A stretch of 64,000 nt of DNA from Leptasterias polaris. Its lineage: Eukaryota > Echinodermata > Asteroidea > Forcipulatida > Asteriidae. The stretch covers positions 4,736,001 through 4,800,000 of the forward strand of contig JAZGTN010000027.1 of NCBI GenBank assembly GCA_037783415.1. Reading direction: 5' to 3'. The stretch's first letter is position 1; each line of letters opens with the position of its first letter. The notes under the pieces were generated by a model. The model was not told the origin of the DNA. It saw only the letters and a list, made by a program, of their open reading frames with translations, and made no database searches. The position numbers and the translations under genes are program-made. Below, piece after piece: positions 8,156 through 19,932 of this stretch.

Positions 8156-8228
8156 GGCCGCGTGGCCTAATGGATAAGGCGTCCGACTTCGGATCGGAAG
8201 ATTGAGGGTTCGAATCCCTTCGTGGTCG
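8156..8228 (+). tRNA. tRNA-Arg-TCG: tRNA-Arg (UCG), type A
   Basis: Consensus body; trailer carries the GGCCCTA insertion at 8266-8272. Confidence 0.97.
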
Positions 8229-8265
8229 CAATTTGTTTTACCGCTTATTTTGTCAGACGTTAGTA

Positions 8266-8272
8266 GGCCCTA
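8266..8272. other. 7-bp GGCCCTA insertion at a TA site
   Basis: Most copies read GTTAGTATACACG; this one reads GTTAGTA-GGCCCTA-TACACG. The same insertion is at 11869-11875, 15472-15478, 17614-17620 and 29986-29992, always in short two-gene units, so it was probably one event later amplified. Confidence 0.85.
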
Positions 8273-8449
8273 TACACGTTTTTGTTCAAACGAGGATAGT
8301 TTTGATATGATATATCTGCGGTAACAATCGTTATACAGAGTTGTTATCATTCCAAATTTTAAGAAACATTTGATATTTCAGCGGCCGGTAAAAATCCACA
8401 AATTGTAGAATGCAATAATTATTTTGGCAAAATAAAATTTGAAATCTAA

Positions 8450-8521
8450 AGGTCCCACCGAGATTTGAACTCGGATCGCGAGATTCAGAGTCTCGAGTGC
8501 TAACCGTTACACCATGGGGCC
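8450..8521 (-). tRNA. tRNA-Gln-CTG: tRNA-Gln (CUG)
   Basis: Consensus body; faces ArgA at 8156 across a mosaic spacer. Confidence 0.95.
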
Positions 8522-8836
8522 GATGGAAACATGATGAACTTAATTGAATTTCACAATTTAATTTTTTCTAATAATAAAAAATGACAAAAATAAATAAGGA
8601 ATTCGTTGTTTTAGAAAATGAAGCATGGGCCGATTCAAATTCATATACCTTTTTGCTTTTTATCAATTTAGGCCTCAAGTGACTTCCCTCGTTAAAAGCA
8701 CTTTGTCAGCCGAGTTTTAAAATCAGTTTGGAAGGTGCAAAAATTGTGTTTAAAACTTCCTAGTGCTTCACTTTTTATCAATTTTAGGAAATTCTGCCCG
8801 TAAAAATCATTCTGTAGCAATGTCATAACTAACGCA

Positions 8837-8909
8837 GGCCGCGTGGCCTAATGGATAAGGCGTCCGACTTCGGATCGGAAGATTGAGGGTTCGAATCCCT
8901 TCGTGGTCG
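8837..8909 (+). tRNA. tRNA-Arg-TCG: tRNA-Arg (UCG), type A
   Basis: Consensus body; faces Gln-UUG at 9124. Confidence 0.97.
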
Positions 8910-9123
8910 CAATTTGTTTTACCGCTTATTTTGTCAGACGTTAGTATACACGTTTTTGTTCAAACGAGGATAGTTTTGATATGATATATCTGCGGTAACA
9001 ATCGTTATACAGAGTTGTTATCATTCCAAATTTTAAGAAACATTTGATATTTCAGCGGCCGGTAAAAATCCACAAATTGTAGAATGCAATAATTAGTTTG
9101 GCAAAATAAAATTTGAAATTTGA

Positions 9124-9195
9124 AGGTCCCACCGAGATTTGAACTCGGATCGCGAGATTCAAAGTCTCGAGTGCTAACCGTTACACCATGGGGCC
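9124..9195 (-). tRNA. tRNA-Gln-TTG: tRNA-Gln (UUG)
   Basis: Consensus body; S1 leader. Confidence 0.95.
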
Positions 9196-9629
9196 GATGG
9201 AGTATGCAACACTTCATTGAATATCACAATTTCTGCTTTTCTAACCAACAAACATTTGACAGATTACAGCAATAATCGGGCCATGGGTAGTAACAATATT
9301 TAATTCATGTTTTGCCCACACATTGCCTTTGATCAGTATTCAGTTTGCCAAATGTTTAGAAAGAAAACTACGGGCCAATTCATCATGTAACATTTGGCTT
9401 TGTATCAATTTAAAGCCCAAGTCACTTCCTTTATTAACAGCACTATGACGGCCGTATTTTAAATTCAGTTTGGAACGTATGAATATTTTGTGCAAAACTT
9501 TCTAAAAATGAATTTCATTTTTCCCCGCTTTAAGTTTTTATCCACTTTGTGTGTGAGTTCTGTCCGTATGAATCATTACCACAGCTAAGTTTTTATTTTG
9601 CATTTGCGTACAATATCATAACTAACGCC

Positions 9630-9702
9630 GGCCGCGTGGCCTAATGGATAAGGCGTCCGACTTCGGATCGGAAGATTGAGGGTTCGAATCCCTTCGTGGT
9701 CG
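9630..9702 (+). tRNA. tRNA-Arg-TCG: tRNA-Arg (UCG), type B
   Basis: Consensus body; faces Gln-CUG at 9911. Confidence 0.97.
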
Positions 9703-9910
9703 CATTTAGTTTTACCGCTTCTTTGTCAACACGTTTTTGTTCAAACGAGGTATATGTTTGATGTGCATCTGCGGTAACAAACATTTTACAGAGTTCTTAT
9801 CATTCCAAAATTTAAGAAACATTTGGTATTTCAGCGGCCGGTAAAAATCCACACCAAAATTAATTGTAGAATGCAATAATTATTTTGGCAAAATAAAATT
9901 TGAAATCTAA

Positions 9911-9982
9911 AGGTCCCACCGAGATTTGAACTCGGATCGCGAGATTCAGAGTCTCGAGTGCTAACCGTTACACCATGGGGCC
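9911..9982 (-). tRNA. tRNA-Gln-CTG: tRNA-Gln (CUG)
   Basis: Consensus body; S2 leader. Confidence 0.95.
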
Positions 9983-10297
9983 GATGGAAACATGATGAAC
10001 TTAATTGAATTTCACAATTTAATTTTTTCTAATAATAAAAAATGACAAAAATAAATAAGGAATTCGTTGTTTTAGAAAATGAAGCATGGGCCGATTCAAA
10101 TTCATATACCTTTTTGCTTTTTATCAATTTAGGCCTCAAGTGACTTCCCTCGTTAAAAGCACTTTGTCAGCCGAGTTTTAAAATCAGTTTGGAAGGTGCA
10201 AAAATTGTGTTTAAAACTTCCTAGTGCTTCACTTTTTATCAATTTTAGGAAATTCTGCCCGTAAAAATCATTCTGTAGCAATGTCATAACTAACGCA

Positions 10298-10370
10298 GGC
10301 CGCGTGGCCTAATGGATAAGGCGTCCGACTTCGGATCGGAAGATTGAGGGTTCGAATCCCTTCGTGGTCG
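10298..10370 (+). tRNA. tRNA-Arg-TCG: tRNA-Arg (UCG), type A
   Basis: Consensus body; faces Gln-UUG at 10585. Confidence 0.97.
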
Positions 10371-10584
10371 CAATTTGTTTTACCGCTTATTTTGTCAGAC
10401 GTTAGTATACACGTTTTTGTTCAAACGAGGATAGTTTTGATATGATATATCTGCGGTAACAATCGTTATACAGAGTTGTTATCATTCCAAATTTTAAGAA
10501 ACATTTGATATTTCAGCGGCCGGTAAAAATCCACAAATTGTAGAATGCAATAATTAGTTTGGCAAAATAAAATTTGAAATTTGA

Positions 10585-10656
10585 AGGTCCCACCGAGATT
10601 TGAACTCGGATCGCGAGATTCAAAGTCTCGAGTGCTAACCGTTACACCATGGGGCC
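10585..10656 (-). tRNA. tRNA-Gln-TTG: tRNA-Gln (UUG)
   Basis: Consensus body; S1 leader. Confidence 0.95.
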
Positions 10657-11090
10657 GATGGAGTATGCAACACTTCATTGAATATCACAATTTCTGCTTT
10701 TCTAACCAACAAACATTTGACAGATTACAGCAATAATCGGGCCATGGGTAGTAACAATATTTAATTCATGTTTTGCCCACACATTGCCTTTGATCAGTAT
10801 TCAGTTTGCCAAATGTTTAGAAAGAAAACTACGGGCCAATTCATCATGTAACATTTGGCTTTGTATCAATTTAAAGCCCAAGTCACTTCCTTTATTAACA
10901 GCACTATGACGGCCGTATTTTAAATTCAGTTTGGAACGTATGAATATTTTGTGCAAAACTTTCTAAAAATGAATTTCATTTTTCCCCGCTTTAAGTTTTT
11001 ATCCACTTTGTGTGTGAGTTCTGTCCGTATGAATCATTACCACAGCTAAGTTTTTATTTTGCATTTGCGTACAATATCATAACTAACGCC

Positions 11091-11163
11091 GGCCGCGTGG
11101 CCTAATGGTTAAGGCGTCCGACTTCGGATCGGAAGATTGAGGGTTCGAATCCCTTCGTGGTCG
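11091..11163 (+). tRNA. tRNA-Arg-TCG: tRNA-Arg (UCG), type B
   Basis: D-loop A20 to T (GGTTAAGG), harmless to the fold. The same variant is at 20,439, exactly 9348 bp away. Confidence 0.96.
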
Positions 11164-11371
11164 CATTTAGTTTTACCGCTTCTTTGTCAACACGTTTTTG
11201 TTCAAACGAGGTATATGTTTGATGTGCATCTGCGGTAACAAACATTTTACAGAGTTCTTATCATTCCAAATTTTAAGAAACATTTGGTATTTCAGCGGCC
11301 GGTAAAAATCCACACCAAAATTAATTGTAGAATGCAATAATTATTTTGGCAAAATAAAATTTGAAATCTAA

Positions 11372-11443
11372 AGGTCCCACCGAGATTTGAACTCGGATCG
11401 CGAGATTCAGAGTCTCGAGTGCTAACCGTTACACCATGGGGCC
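11372..11443 (-). tRNA. tRNA-Gln-CTG: tRNA-Gln (CUG)
   Basis: Consensus body; faces ArgB at 11091. Confidence 0.95.
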
Positions 11444-11758
11444 GATGGAAACATGATGAACTTAATTGAATTTCACAATTTAATTTTTTCTAATAATAAA
11501 AAATGAAAAAAATAAATAAGGAATTCGTTGTTTTAGAAAATGAAGCATGGGCCGATTCAAATTCATATACCTTTTTGCTTTTTATCAATTTAGGCCTCAA
11601 GTGACTTCCCTCGTTAAAAGCACTTTGTCAGCCGAGTTTTAAAATCAGTTTGGAAGGTGCAAAAATTGTGTTTAAAACTTCCTAGTGCTTCACTTTTTAT
11701 CAATTTTAGGAAATTCTGCCCGTAAAAATCATTCTGTAGCAATGTCATAACTAACGCA

Positions 11759-11831
11759 GGCCGCGTGGCCTAATGGATAAGGCGTCCGACTTCGGATCGG
11801 AAGATTGAGGGTTCGAATCCCTTCGTGGTCG
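11759..11831 (+). tRNA. tRNA-Arg-TCG: tRNA-Arg (UCG), type A
   Basis: Consensus body; trailer has GGCCCTA at 11869-11875. Confidence 0.97.
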
Positions 11832-12052
11832 CAATTTGTTTTACCGCTTATTTTGTCAGACGTTAGTAGGCCCTATACACGTTTTTGTTCAAACGAGGAT
11901 AGTTTTGATATGATATATCTGCGGTAACAATCGTTATACAGAGTTGTTATCATTCCAAATTTTAAGAAACATTTGATATTTCAGCGGCCGGTAAAAATCC
12001 ACAAATTGTAGAATGCAATAATTATTTTGGCAAAATAAAATTTGAAATCTAA

Positions 12053-12124
12053 AGGTCCCACCGAGATTTGAACTCGGATCGCGAGATTCAGAGTCTCGAG
12101 TGCTAACCGTTACACCATGGGGCC
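12053..12124 (-). tRNA. tRNA-Gln-CTG: tRNA-Gln (CUG)
   Basis: Consensus body in the two-gene unit with ArgA at 11759. Confidence 0.95.
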
Positions 12125-12439
12125 GATGGAAACATGATGAACTTAATTGAATTTCACAATTTAATTTTTTCTAATAATAAAAAATGACAAAAATAAATAA
12201 GGAATTCGTTGTTTTAGAAAATGAAGCATGGGCCGATTCAAATTCATATACCTTTTTGCTTTTTATCAATTTAGGCCTCAAGTGACTTCCCTCGTTAAAA
12301 GCACTTTGTCAGCCGAGTTTTAAAATCAGTTTGGAAGGTGCAAAAATTGTGTTTAAAACTTCCTAGTGCTTCACTTTTTATCAATTTTAGGAAATTCTGC
12401 CCGTAAAAATCATTCTGTAGCAATGTCATAACTAACGCA

Positions 12440-12512
12440 GGCCGCGTGGCCTAATGGATAAGGCGTCCGACTTCGGATCGGAAGATTGAGGGTTCGAATC
12501 CCTTCGTGGTCG
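12440..12512 (+). tRNA. tRNA-Arg-TCG: tRNA-Arg (UCG), type A
   Basis: Consensus body; faces Gln-UUG at 12727. Confidence 0.97.
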
Positions 12513-12726
12513 CAATTTGTTTTACCGCTTATTTTGTCAGACGTTAGTATACACGTTTTTGTTCAAACGAGGATAGTTTTGATATGATATATCTGCGGTA
12601 ACAATCGTTATACAGAGTTGTTATCATTCCAAATTTTAAGAAACATTTGATATTTCAGCGGCCGGTAAAAATCCACAAATTGTAGAATGCAATAATTAGT
12701 TTGGCAAAATAAAATTTGAAATTTGA

Positions 12727-12798
12727 AGGTCCCACCGAGATTTGAACTCGGATCGCGAGATTCAAAGTCTCGAGTGCTAACCGTTACACCATGGGGCC
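12727..12798 (-). tRNA. tRNA-Gln-TTG: tRNA-Gln (UUG)
   Basis: Consensus body; S1 leader. Confidence 0.95.
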
Positions 12799-13232
12799 GA
12801 TGGAGTATGCAACACTTCATTGAATATCACAATTTCTGCTTTTCTAACCAACAAACATTTGACAGATTACAGCAATAATCGGGCCATGGGTAGTAACAAT
12901 ATTTAATTCATGTTTTGCCCACACATTGCCTTTGATCAGTATTCAGTTTGCCAAATGTTTAGAAAGAAAACTACGGGCCAATTCATCATGTAACATTTGG
13001 CTTTGTATCAATTTAAAGCCCAAGTCACTTCCTTTATTAACAGCACTATGACGGCCGTATTTTAAATTCAGTTTGGAACGTATGAATATTTTGTGCAAAA
13101 CTTTCTAAAAATGAATTTCATTTTTCCCCGCTTTAAGTTTTTATCCACTTTGTGTGTGAGTTCTGTCCGTATGAATCATTACCACAGCTAAGTTTTTATT
13201 TTGCATTTGCGTACAATATCATAACTAACGCC

Positions 13233-13305
13233 GGCCGCGTGGCCTAATGGATAAGGCGTCCGACTTCGGATCGGAAGATTGAGGGTTCGAATCCCTTCGT
13301 GGTCG
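13233..13305 (+). tRNA. tRNA-Arg-TCG: tRNA-Arg (UCG), type B
   Basis: Consensus body; faces Gln-CUG at 13514. Confidence 0.97.
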
Positions 13306-13513
13306 CATTTAGTTTTACCGCTTCTTTGTCAACACGTTTTTGTTCAAACGAGGTATATGTTTGATGTGCATCTGCGGTAACAAACATTTTACAGAGTTCT
13401 TATCATTCCAAAATTTAAGAAACATTTGGTATTTCAGCGGCCGGTAAAAATCCACACCAAAATTAATTGTAGAATGCAATAATTATTTTGGCAAAATAAA
13501 ATTTGAAATCTAA

Positions 13514-13585
13514 AGGTCCCACCGAGATTTGAACTCGGATCGCGAGATTCAGAGTCTCGAGTGCTAACCGTTACACCATGGGGCC
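13514..13585 (-). tRNA. tRNA-Gln-CTG: tRNA-Gln (CUG)
   Basis: Consensus body; S2 leader. Confidence 0.95.
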
Positions 13586-13900
13586 GATGGAAACATGATG
13601 AACTTAATTGAATTTCACAATTTAATTTTTTCTAATAATAAAAAATGACAAAAATAAATAAGGAATTCGTTGTTTTAGAAAATGAAGCATGGGCCGATTC
13701 AAATTCATATACCTTTTTGCTTTTTATCAATTTAGGCCTCAAGTGACTTCCCTCGTTAAAAGCACTTTGTCAGCCGAGTTTTAAAATCAGTTTGGAAGGT
13801 GCAAAAATTGTGTTTAAAACTTCCTAGTGCTTCACTTTTTATCAATTTTAGGAAATTCTGCCCGTAAAAATCATTCTGTAGCAATGTCATAACTAACGCA

Positions 13901-13973
13901 GGCCGCGTGGCCTAATGGATAAGGCGTCCGACTTCGGATCGGAAGATTGAGGGTTCGAATCCCTTCGTGGTCG
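13901..13973 (+). tRNA. tRNA-Arg-TCG: tRNA-Arg (UCG), type A
   Basis: Consensus body; faces Gln-UUG at 14188. Confidence 0.97.
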
Positions 13974-14187
13974 CAATTTGTTTTACCGCTTATTTTGTCA
14001 GACGTTAGTATACACGTTTTTGTTCAAACGAGGATAGTTTTGATATGATATATCTGCGGTAACAATCGTTATACAGAGTTGTTATCATTCCAAATTTTAA
14101 GAAACATTTGATATTTCAGCGGCCGGTAAAAATCCACAAATTGTAGAATGCAATAATTAGTTTGGCAAAATAAAATTTGAAATTTGA

Positions 14188-14259
14188 AGGTCCCACCGAG
14201 ATTTGAACTCGGATCGCGAGATTCAAAGTCTCGAGTGCTAACCGTTACACCATGGGGCC
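14188..14259 (-). tRNA. tRNA-Gln-TTG: tRNA-Gln (UUG)
   Basis: Consensus body; S1 leader. Confidence 0.95.
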
Positions 14260-14693
14260 GATGGAGTATGCAACACTTCATTGAATATCACAATTTCTGC
14301 TTTTCTAACCAACAAACATTTGACAGATTACAGCAATAATCGGGCCATGGGTAGTAACAATATTTAATTCATGTTTTGCCCACACATTGCCTTTGATCAG
14401 TATTCAGTTTGCCAAATGTTTAGAAAGAAAACTACGGGCCAATTCATCATGTAACATTTGGCTTTGTATCAATTTAAAGCCCAAGTCACTTCCTTTATTA
14501 ACAGCACTATGACGGCCGTATTTTAAATTCAGTTTGGAACGTATGAATATTTTGTGCAAAACTTTCTAAAAATGAATTTCATTTTTCCCCGCTTTAAGTT
14601 TTTATCCACTTTGTGTGTGAGTTCTGTCCGTATGAATCATTACCACAGCTAAGTTTTTATTTTGCATTTGCGTACAATATCATAACTAACGCC

Positions 14694-14766
14694 GGCCGCG
14701 TGGCCTAATGGATAAGGCGTCCGACTTCGGATCGGAAGATTGAGGGTTCGAATCCCTTCGTGGTCG
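14694..14766 (+). tRNA. tRNA-Arg-TCG: tRNA-Arg (UCG), type B
   Basis: Consensus body; faces Gln-CUG at 14975. Confidence 0.97.
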
Positions 14767-14974
14767 CATTTAGTTTTACCGCTTCTTTGTCAACACGTTT
14801 TTGTTCAAACGAGGTATATGTTTGATGTGCATCTGCGGTAACAAACATTTTACAGAGTTCTTATCATTCCAAATTTTAAGAAACATTTGGTATTTCAGCG
14901 GCCGGTAAAAATCCACACCAAAATTAATTGTAGAATGCAATAATTATTTTGGCAAAATAAAATTTGAAATCTAA

Positions 14975-15046
14975 AGGTCCCACCGAGATTTGAACTCGGA
15001 TCGCGAGATTCAGAGTCTCGAGTGCTAACCGTTACACCATGGGGCC
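14975..15046 (-). tRNA. tRNA-Gln-CTG: tRNA-Gln (CUG)
   Basis: Consensus body; S2 leader. Confidence 0.95.
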
Positions 15047-15361
15047 GATGGAAACATGATGAACTTAATTGAATTTCACAATTTAATTTTTTCTAATAAT
15101 AAAAAATGAAAAAAATAAATAAGGAATTCGTTGTTTTAGAAAATGAAGCATGGGCCGATTCAAATTCATATACCTTTTTGCTTTTTATCAATTTAGGCCT
15201 CAAGTGACTTCCCTCGTTAAAAGCACTTTGTCAGCCGAGTTTTAAAATCAGTTTGGAAGGTGCAAAAATTGTGTTTAAAACTTCCTAGTGCTTCACTTTT
15301 TATCAATTTTAGGAAATTCTGCCCGTAAAAATCATTCTGTAGCAATGTCATAACTAACGCA

Positions 15362-15434
15362 GGCCGCGTGGCCTAATGGATAAGGCGTCCGACTTCGGAT
15401 CGTAAGATTGAGGGTTCGAATCCCTTCGTGGTCG
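15362..15434 (+). tRNA. tRNA-Arg-TCG: tRNA-Arg (UCG), type A, anticodon-stem mutant
   Basis: G42 to T gives a C28-U42 mismatch in the anticodon stem. Trailer has GGCCCTA at 15472-15478. Shared with 17,504. Function uncertain. Confidence 0.85.
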
Positions 15435-15655
15435 CAATTTGTTTTACCGCTTATTTTGTCAGACGTTAGTAGGCCCTATACACGTTTTTGTTCAAACGAG
15501 GATAGTTTTGATATGATATATCTGCGGTAACAATCGTTATACAGAGTTGTTATCATTCCAAATTTTAAGAAACATTTGATATTTCAGCGGCCGGTAAAAA
15601 TCCACAAATTGTAGAATGCAATAATTATTTTGGCAAAATAAAATTTGAAATCTAA

Positions 15656-15727
15656 AGGTCCCACCGAGATTTGAACTCGGATCGCGAGATTCAGAGTCTC
15701 GAGTGCTAACCGTTACACCATGGGGCC
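15656..15727 (-). tRNA. tRNA-Gln-CTG: tRNA-Gln (CUG)
   Basis: Consensus body; faces the Arg G42T copy at 15362. Confidence 0.95.
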
Positions 15728-16042
15728 GATGGAAACATGATGAACTTAATTGAATTTCACAATTTAATTTTTTCTAATAATAAAAAATGACAAAAATAAA
15801 TAAGGAATTCGTTGTTTTAGAAAATGAAGCATGGGCCGATTCAAATTCATATACCTTTTTGCTTTTTATCAATTTAGGCCTCAAGTGACTTCCCTCGTTA
15901 AAAGCACTTTGTCAGCCGAGTTTTAAAATCAGTTTGGAAGGTGCAAAAATTGTGTTTAAAACTTCCTAGTGCTTCACTTTTTATCAATTTTAGGAAATTC
16001 TGCCCGTAAAAATCATTCTGTAGCAATGTCATAACTAACGCA

Positions 16043-16115
16043 GGCCGCGTGGCCTAATTGATAAGGCGTCCGACTTCGGATCGGAAGATTGAGGGTTCGA
16101 ATCCCTTCGTGGTCG
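16043..16115 (+). tRNA. tRNA-Arg-TCG: tRNA-Arg (UCG), type A, G18 lost
   Basis: G18 to T (TAATTGATAA) removes the near-universal G18 that pairs with the T loop and alters the A box. Shared with 18,185 and 28,415. Likely weakened. Confidence 0.8.
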
Positions 16116-16329
16116 CAATTTGTTTTACCGCTTATTTTGTCAGACGTTAGTATACACGTTTTTGTTCAAACGAGGATAGTTTTGATATTATATATCTGCG
16201 GTAACAATCGTTATACAGAGTTGTTATCATTCCAAATTTTAAGAAACATTTGATATTTCAGCGGCCGGTAAAAATCCACAAATTGTAGAATGCAATAATT
16301 AGTTTGGCAAAATAAAAATTGAAATTTGA

Positions 16330-16401
16330 AGGTCCCACCGAGATTTGAACTCGGATCGCGAGATTCAAAGTCTCGAGTGCTAACCGTTACACCATGGGGC
16401 C
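16330..16401 (-). tRNA. tRNA-Gln-TTG: tRNA-Gln (UUG)
   Basis: Consensus body; terminator extended to T5 at +12 to +16. Confidence 0.95.
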
Positions 16402-16835
16402 GATGGAGTATGCAACACTTCATTGAATATCACAATTTCTGCTTTTCTAACCAACAAACATTTGACAGATTACAGCAATAATCGGGCCATGGGTAGTAAC
16501 AATATTTAATTCATGTTTTGCCCACACATTGCCTTTGATCAGTATTCAGTTTGCCAAATGTTTAGAAAGAAAACTACGGGCCAATTCATCATGTAACATT
16601 TGGCTTTGTATCAATTTAAAGCCCAAGTCACTTCCTTTATTAACAGCACTATGACGGCCGTATTTTAAATTCAGTTTGGAACGTATGAATATTTTGTGCA
16701 AAACTTTCTAAAAATGAATTTCATTTTTCCCCGCTTTAAGTTTTTATCCACTTTGTGTGTGAGTTCTGTCCGTATGAATCATTACCACAGCTAAGTTTTT
16801 ATTTTGCATTTGCGTACAATATCATAACTAACGCC

Positions 16836-16908
16836 GGCCGCGTGGCCTAATGGATAAGGCGTCCGACTTCGGATCGGAAGATTGAGGGTTCGAATCCCTT
16901 CGTGGTCG
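16836..16908 (+). tRNA. tRNA-Arg-TCG: tRNA-Arg (UCG), type B
   Basis: Consensus body; faces Gln-CUG at 17117. Confidence 0.97.
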
Positions 16909-17116
16909 CATTTAGTTTTACCGCTTCTTTGTCAACACGTTTTTGTTCAAACGAGGTATATGTTTGATGTGCATCTGCGGTAACAAACATTTTACAGAGT
17001 TCTTATCATTCCAAATTTTAAGAAACATTTGGTATTTCAGCGGCCGGTAAAAATCCACACCAAAATTAATTGTAGAATGCAATAATTATTTTGGCAAAAT
17101 AAAATTTGAAATCTAA

Positions 17117-17188
17117 AGGTCCCACCGAGATTTGAACTCGGATCGCGAGATTCAGAGTCTCGAGTGCTAACCGTTACACCATGGGGCC
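17117..17188 (-). tRNA. tRNA-Gln-CTG: tRNA-Gln (CUG)
   Basis: Consensus body; S2 leader. Confidence 0.95.
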
Positions 17189-17503
17189 GATGGAAACATG
17201 ATGAACTTAATTGAATTTCACAATTTAATTTTTTCTAATAATAAAAAATGAAAAAAATAAATAAGGAATTCGTTGTTTTAGAAAATGAAGCATGGGCCGA
17301 TTCAAATTCATATACCTTTTTGCTTTTTATCAATTTAGGCCTCAAGTGACTTCCCTCGTTAAAAGCACTTTGTCAGCCGAGTTTTAAAATCAGTTTGGAA
17401 GGTGCAAAAATTGTGTTTAAAACTTCCTAGTGCTTCACTTTTTATCAATTTTAGGAAATTCTGCCCGTAAAAATCATTCTGTAGCAATGTCATAACTAAC
17501 GCA

Positions 17504-17576
17504 GGCCGCGTGGCCTAATGGATAAGGCGTCCGACTTCGGATCGTAAGATTGAGGGTTCGAATCCCTTCGTGGTCG
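17504..17576 (+). tRNA. tRNA-Arg-TCG: tRNA-Arg (UCG), type A, anticodon-stem mutant
   Basis: G42T as at 15,362, with GGCCCTA at 17614-17620; second copy of the 2142-bp block. Confidence 0.85.
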
Positions 17577-17797
17577 CAATTTGTTTTACCGCTTATTTTG
17601 TCAGACGTTAGTAGGCCCTATACACGTTTTTGTTCAAACGAGGATAGTTTTGATATGATATATCTGCGGTAACAATCGTTATACAGAGTTGTTATCATTC
17701 CAAATTTTAAGAAACATTTGATATTTCAGCGGCCGGTAAAAATCCACAAATTGTAGAATGCAATAATTATTTTGGCAAAATAAAATTTGAAATCTAA

Positions 17798-17869
17798 AGG
17801 TCCCACCGAGATTTGAACTCGGATCGCGAGATTCAGAGTCTCGAGTGCTAACCGTTACACCATGGGGCC
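17798..17869 (-). tRNA. tRNA-Gln-CTG: tRNA-Gln (CUG)
   Basis: Consensus body; faces 17504. Confidence 0.95.
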
Positions 17870-18184
17870 GATGGAAACATGATGAACTTAATTGAATTTC
17901 ACAATTTAATTTTTTCTAATAATAAAAAATGACAAAAATAAATAAGGAATTCGTTGTTTTAGAAAATGAAGCATGGGCCGATTCAAATTCATATACCTTT
18001 TTGCTTTTTATCAATTTAGGCCTCAAGTGACTTCCCTCGTTAAAAGCACTTTGTCAGCCGAGTTTTAAAATCAGTTTGGAAGGTGCAAAAATTGTGTTTA
18101 AAACTTCCTAGTGCTTCACTTTTTATCAATTTTAGGAAATTCTGCCCGTAAAAATCATTCTGTAGCAATGTCATAACTAACGCA

Positions 18185-18257
18185 GGCCGCGTGGCCTAAT
18201 TGATAAGGCGTCCGACTTCGGATCGGAAGATTGAGGGTTCGAATCCCTTCGTGGTCG
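18185..18257 (+). tRNA. tRNA-Arg-TCG: tRNA-Arg (UCG), type A, G18 lost
   Basis: G18T, copy of 16,043. Confidence 0.8.
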
Positions 18258-18471
18258 CAATTTGTTTTACCGCTTATTTTGTCAGACGTTAGTATACACG
18301 TTTTTGTTCAAACGAGGATAGTTTTGATATTATATATCTGCGGTAACAATCGTTATACAGAGTTGTTATCATTCCAAATTTTAAGAAACATTTGATATTT
18401 CAGCGGCCGGTAAAAATCCACAAATTGTAGAATGCAATAATTAGTTTGGCAAAATAAAAATTGAAATTTGA

Positions 18472-18543
18472 AGGTCCCACCGAGATTTGAACTCGGATCG
18501 CGAGATTCAAAGTCTCGAGTGCTAACCGTTACACCATGGGGCC
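18472..18543 (-). tRNA. tRNA-Gln-TTG: tRNA-Gln (UUG)
   Basis: Consensus body; T5 terminator as at 16,330. Confidence 0.95.
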
Positions 18544-18977
18544 GATGGAGTATGCAACACTTCATTGAATATCACAATTTCTGCTTTTCTAACCAACAAA
18601 CATTTGACAGATTACAGCAATAATCGGGCCATGGGTAGTAACAATATTTAATTCATGTTTTGCCCACACATTGCCTTTGATCAGTATTCAGTTTGCCAAA
18701 TGTTTAGAAAGAAAACTACGGGCCAATTCATCATGTAACATTTGGCTTTGTATCAATTTAAAGCCCAAGTCACTTCCTTTATTAACAGCACTATGACGGC
18801 CGTATTTTAAATTCAGTTTGGAACGTATGAATATTTTGTGCAAAACTTTCTAAAAATGAATTTCATTTTTCCCCGCTTTAAGTTTTTATCCACTTTGTGT
18901 GTGAGTTCTGTCCGTATGAATCATTACCACAGCTAAGTTTTTATTTTGCATTTGCGTACAATATCATAACTAACGCC

Positions 18978-19050
18978 GGCCGCGTGGCCTAATGGATAAG
19001 GCGTCCGACTTCGGATCGGAAGATTGAGGGTTCGAATCCCTTCGTGGTCG
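18978..19050 (+). tRNA. tRNA-Arg-TCG: tRNA-Arg (UCG), type B
   Basis: Consensus body; faces Gln-CUG at 19259. Confidence 0.97.
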
Positions 19051-19258
19051 CATTTAGTTTTACCGCTTCTTTGTCAACACGTTTTTGTTCAAACGAGGTA
19101 TATGTTTGATGTGCATCTGCGGTAACAAACATTTTACAGAGTTCTTATCATTCCAAATTTTAAGAAACATTTGGTATTTCAGCGGCCGGTAAAAATCCAC
19201 ACCAAAATTAATTGTAGAATGCAATAATTATTTTGGCAAAATAAAATTTGAAATCTAA

Positions 19259-19330
19259 AGGTCCCACCGAGATTTGAACTCGGATCGCGAGATTCAGAGT
19301 CTCGAGTGCTAACCGTTACACCATGGGGCC
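19259..19330 (-). tRNA. tRNA-Gln-CTG: tRNA-Gln (CUG)
   Basis: Consensus body; S2 leader. Confidence 0.95.
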
Positions 19331-19645
19331 GATGGAAACATGATGAACTTAATTGAATTTCACAATTTAATTTTTTCTAATAATAAAAAATGACAAAAAT
19401 AAATAAGGAATTCGTTGTTTTAGAAAATGAAGCATGGGCCGATTCAAATTCATATACCTTTTTGCTTTTTATCAATTTAGGCCTCAAGTGACTTCCCTCG
19501 TTAAAAGCACTTTGTCAGCCGAGTTTTAAAATCAGTTTGGAAGGTGCAAAAATTGTGTTTAAAACTTCCTAGTGCTTCACTTTTTATCAATTTTAGGAAA
19601 TTCTGCCCGTAAAAATCATTCTGTAGCAATGTCATAACTAACGCA

Positions 19646-19718
19646 GGCCGCGTGGCCTAATGGATAAGGCGTCCGACTTCGGATCGGAAGATTGAGGGTT
19701 CGAATCCCTTCGTGGTCG
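19646..19718 (+). tRNA. tRNA-Arg-TCG: tRNA-Arg (UCG), type A
   Basis: Consensus body; faces Gln-UUG at 19933. Confidence 0.97.
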
Positions 19719-19932
19719 CAATTTGTTTTACCGCTTATTTTGTCAGACGTTAGTATACACGTTTTTGTTCAAACGAGGATAGTTTTGATATGATATATCT
19801 GCGGTAACAATCGTTATACAGAGTTGTTATCATTCCAAATTTTAAGAAACATTTGATATTTCAGCGGCCGGTAAAAATCCACAAATTGTAGAATGCAATA
19901 ATTAGTTTGGCAAAATAAAATTTGAAATTTGA

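Larger units (their letters stand above)
15362..19645. repeat. Tandem duplication of a 2142-bp six-gene block
   Basis: 15362-17503 and 17504-19645 carry the same private variants in order: Arg G42T, GGCCCTA insertion, Arg G18T, and T5 behind Gln-UUG. The phase of the block ends is arbitrary. Confidence 0.85.
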
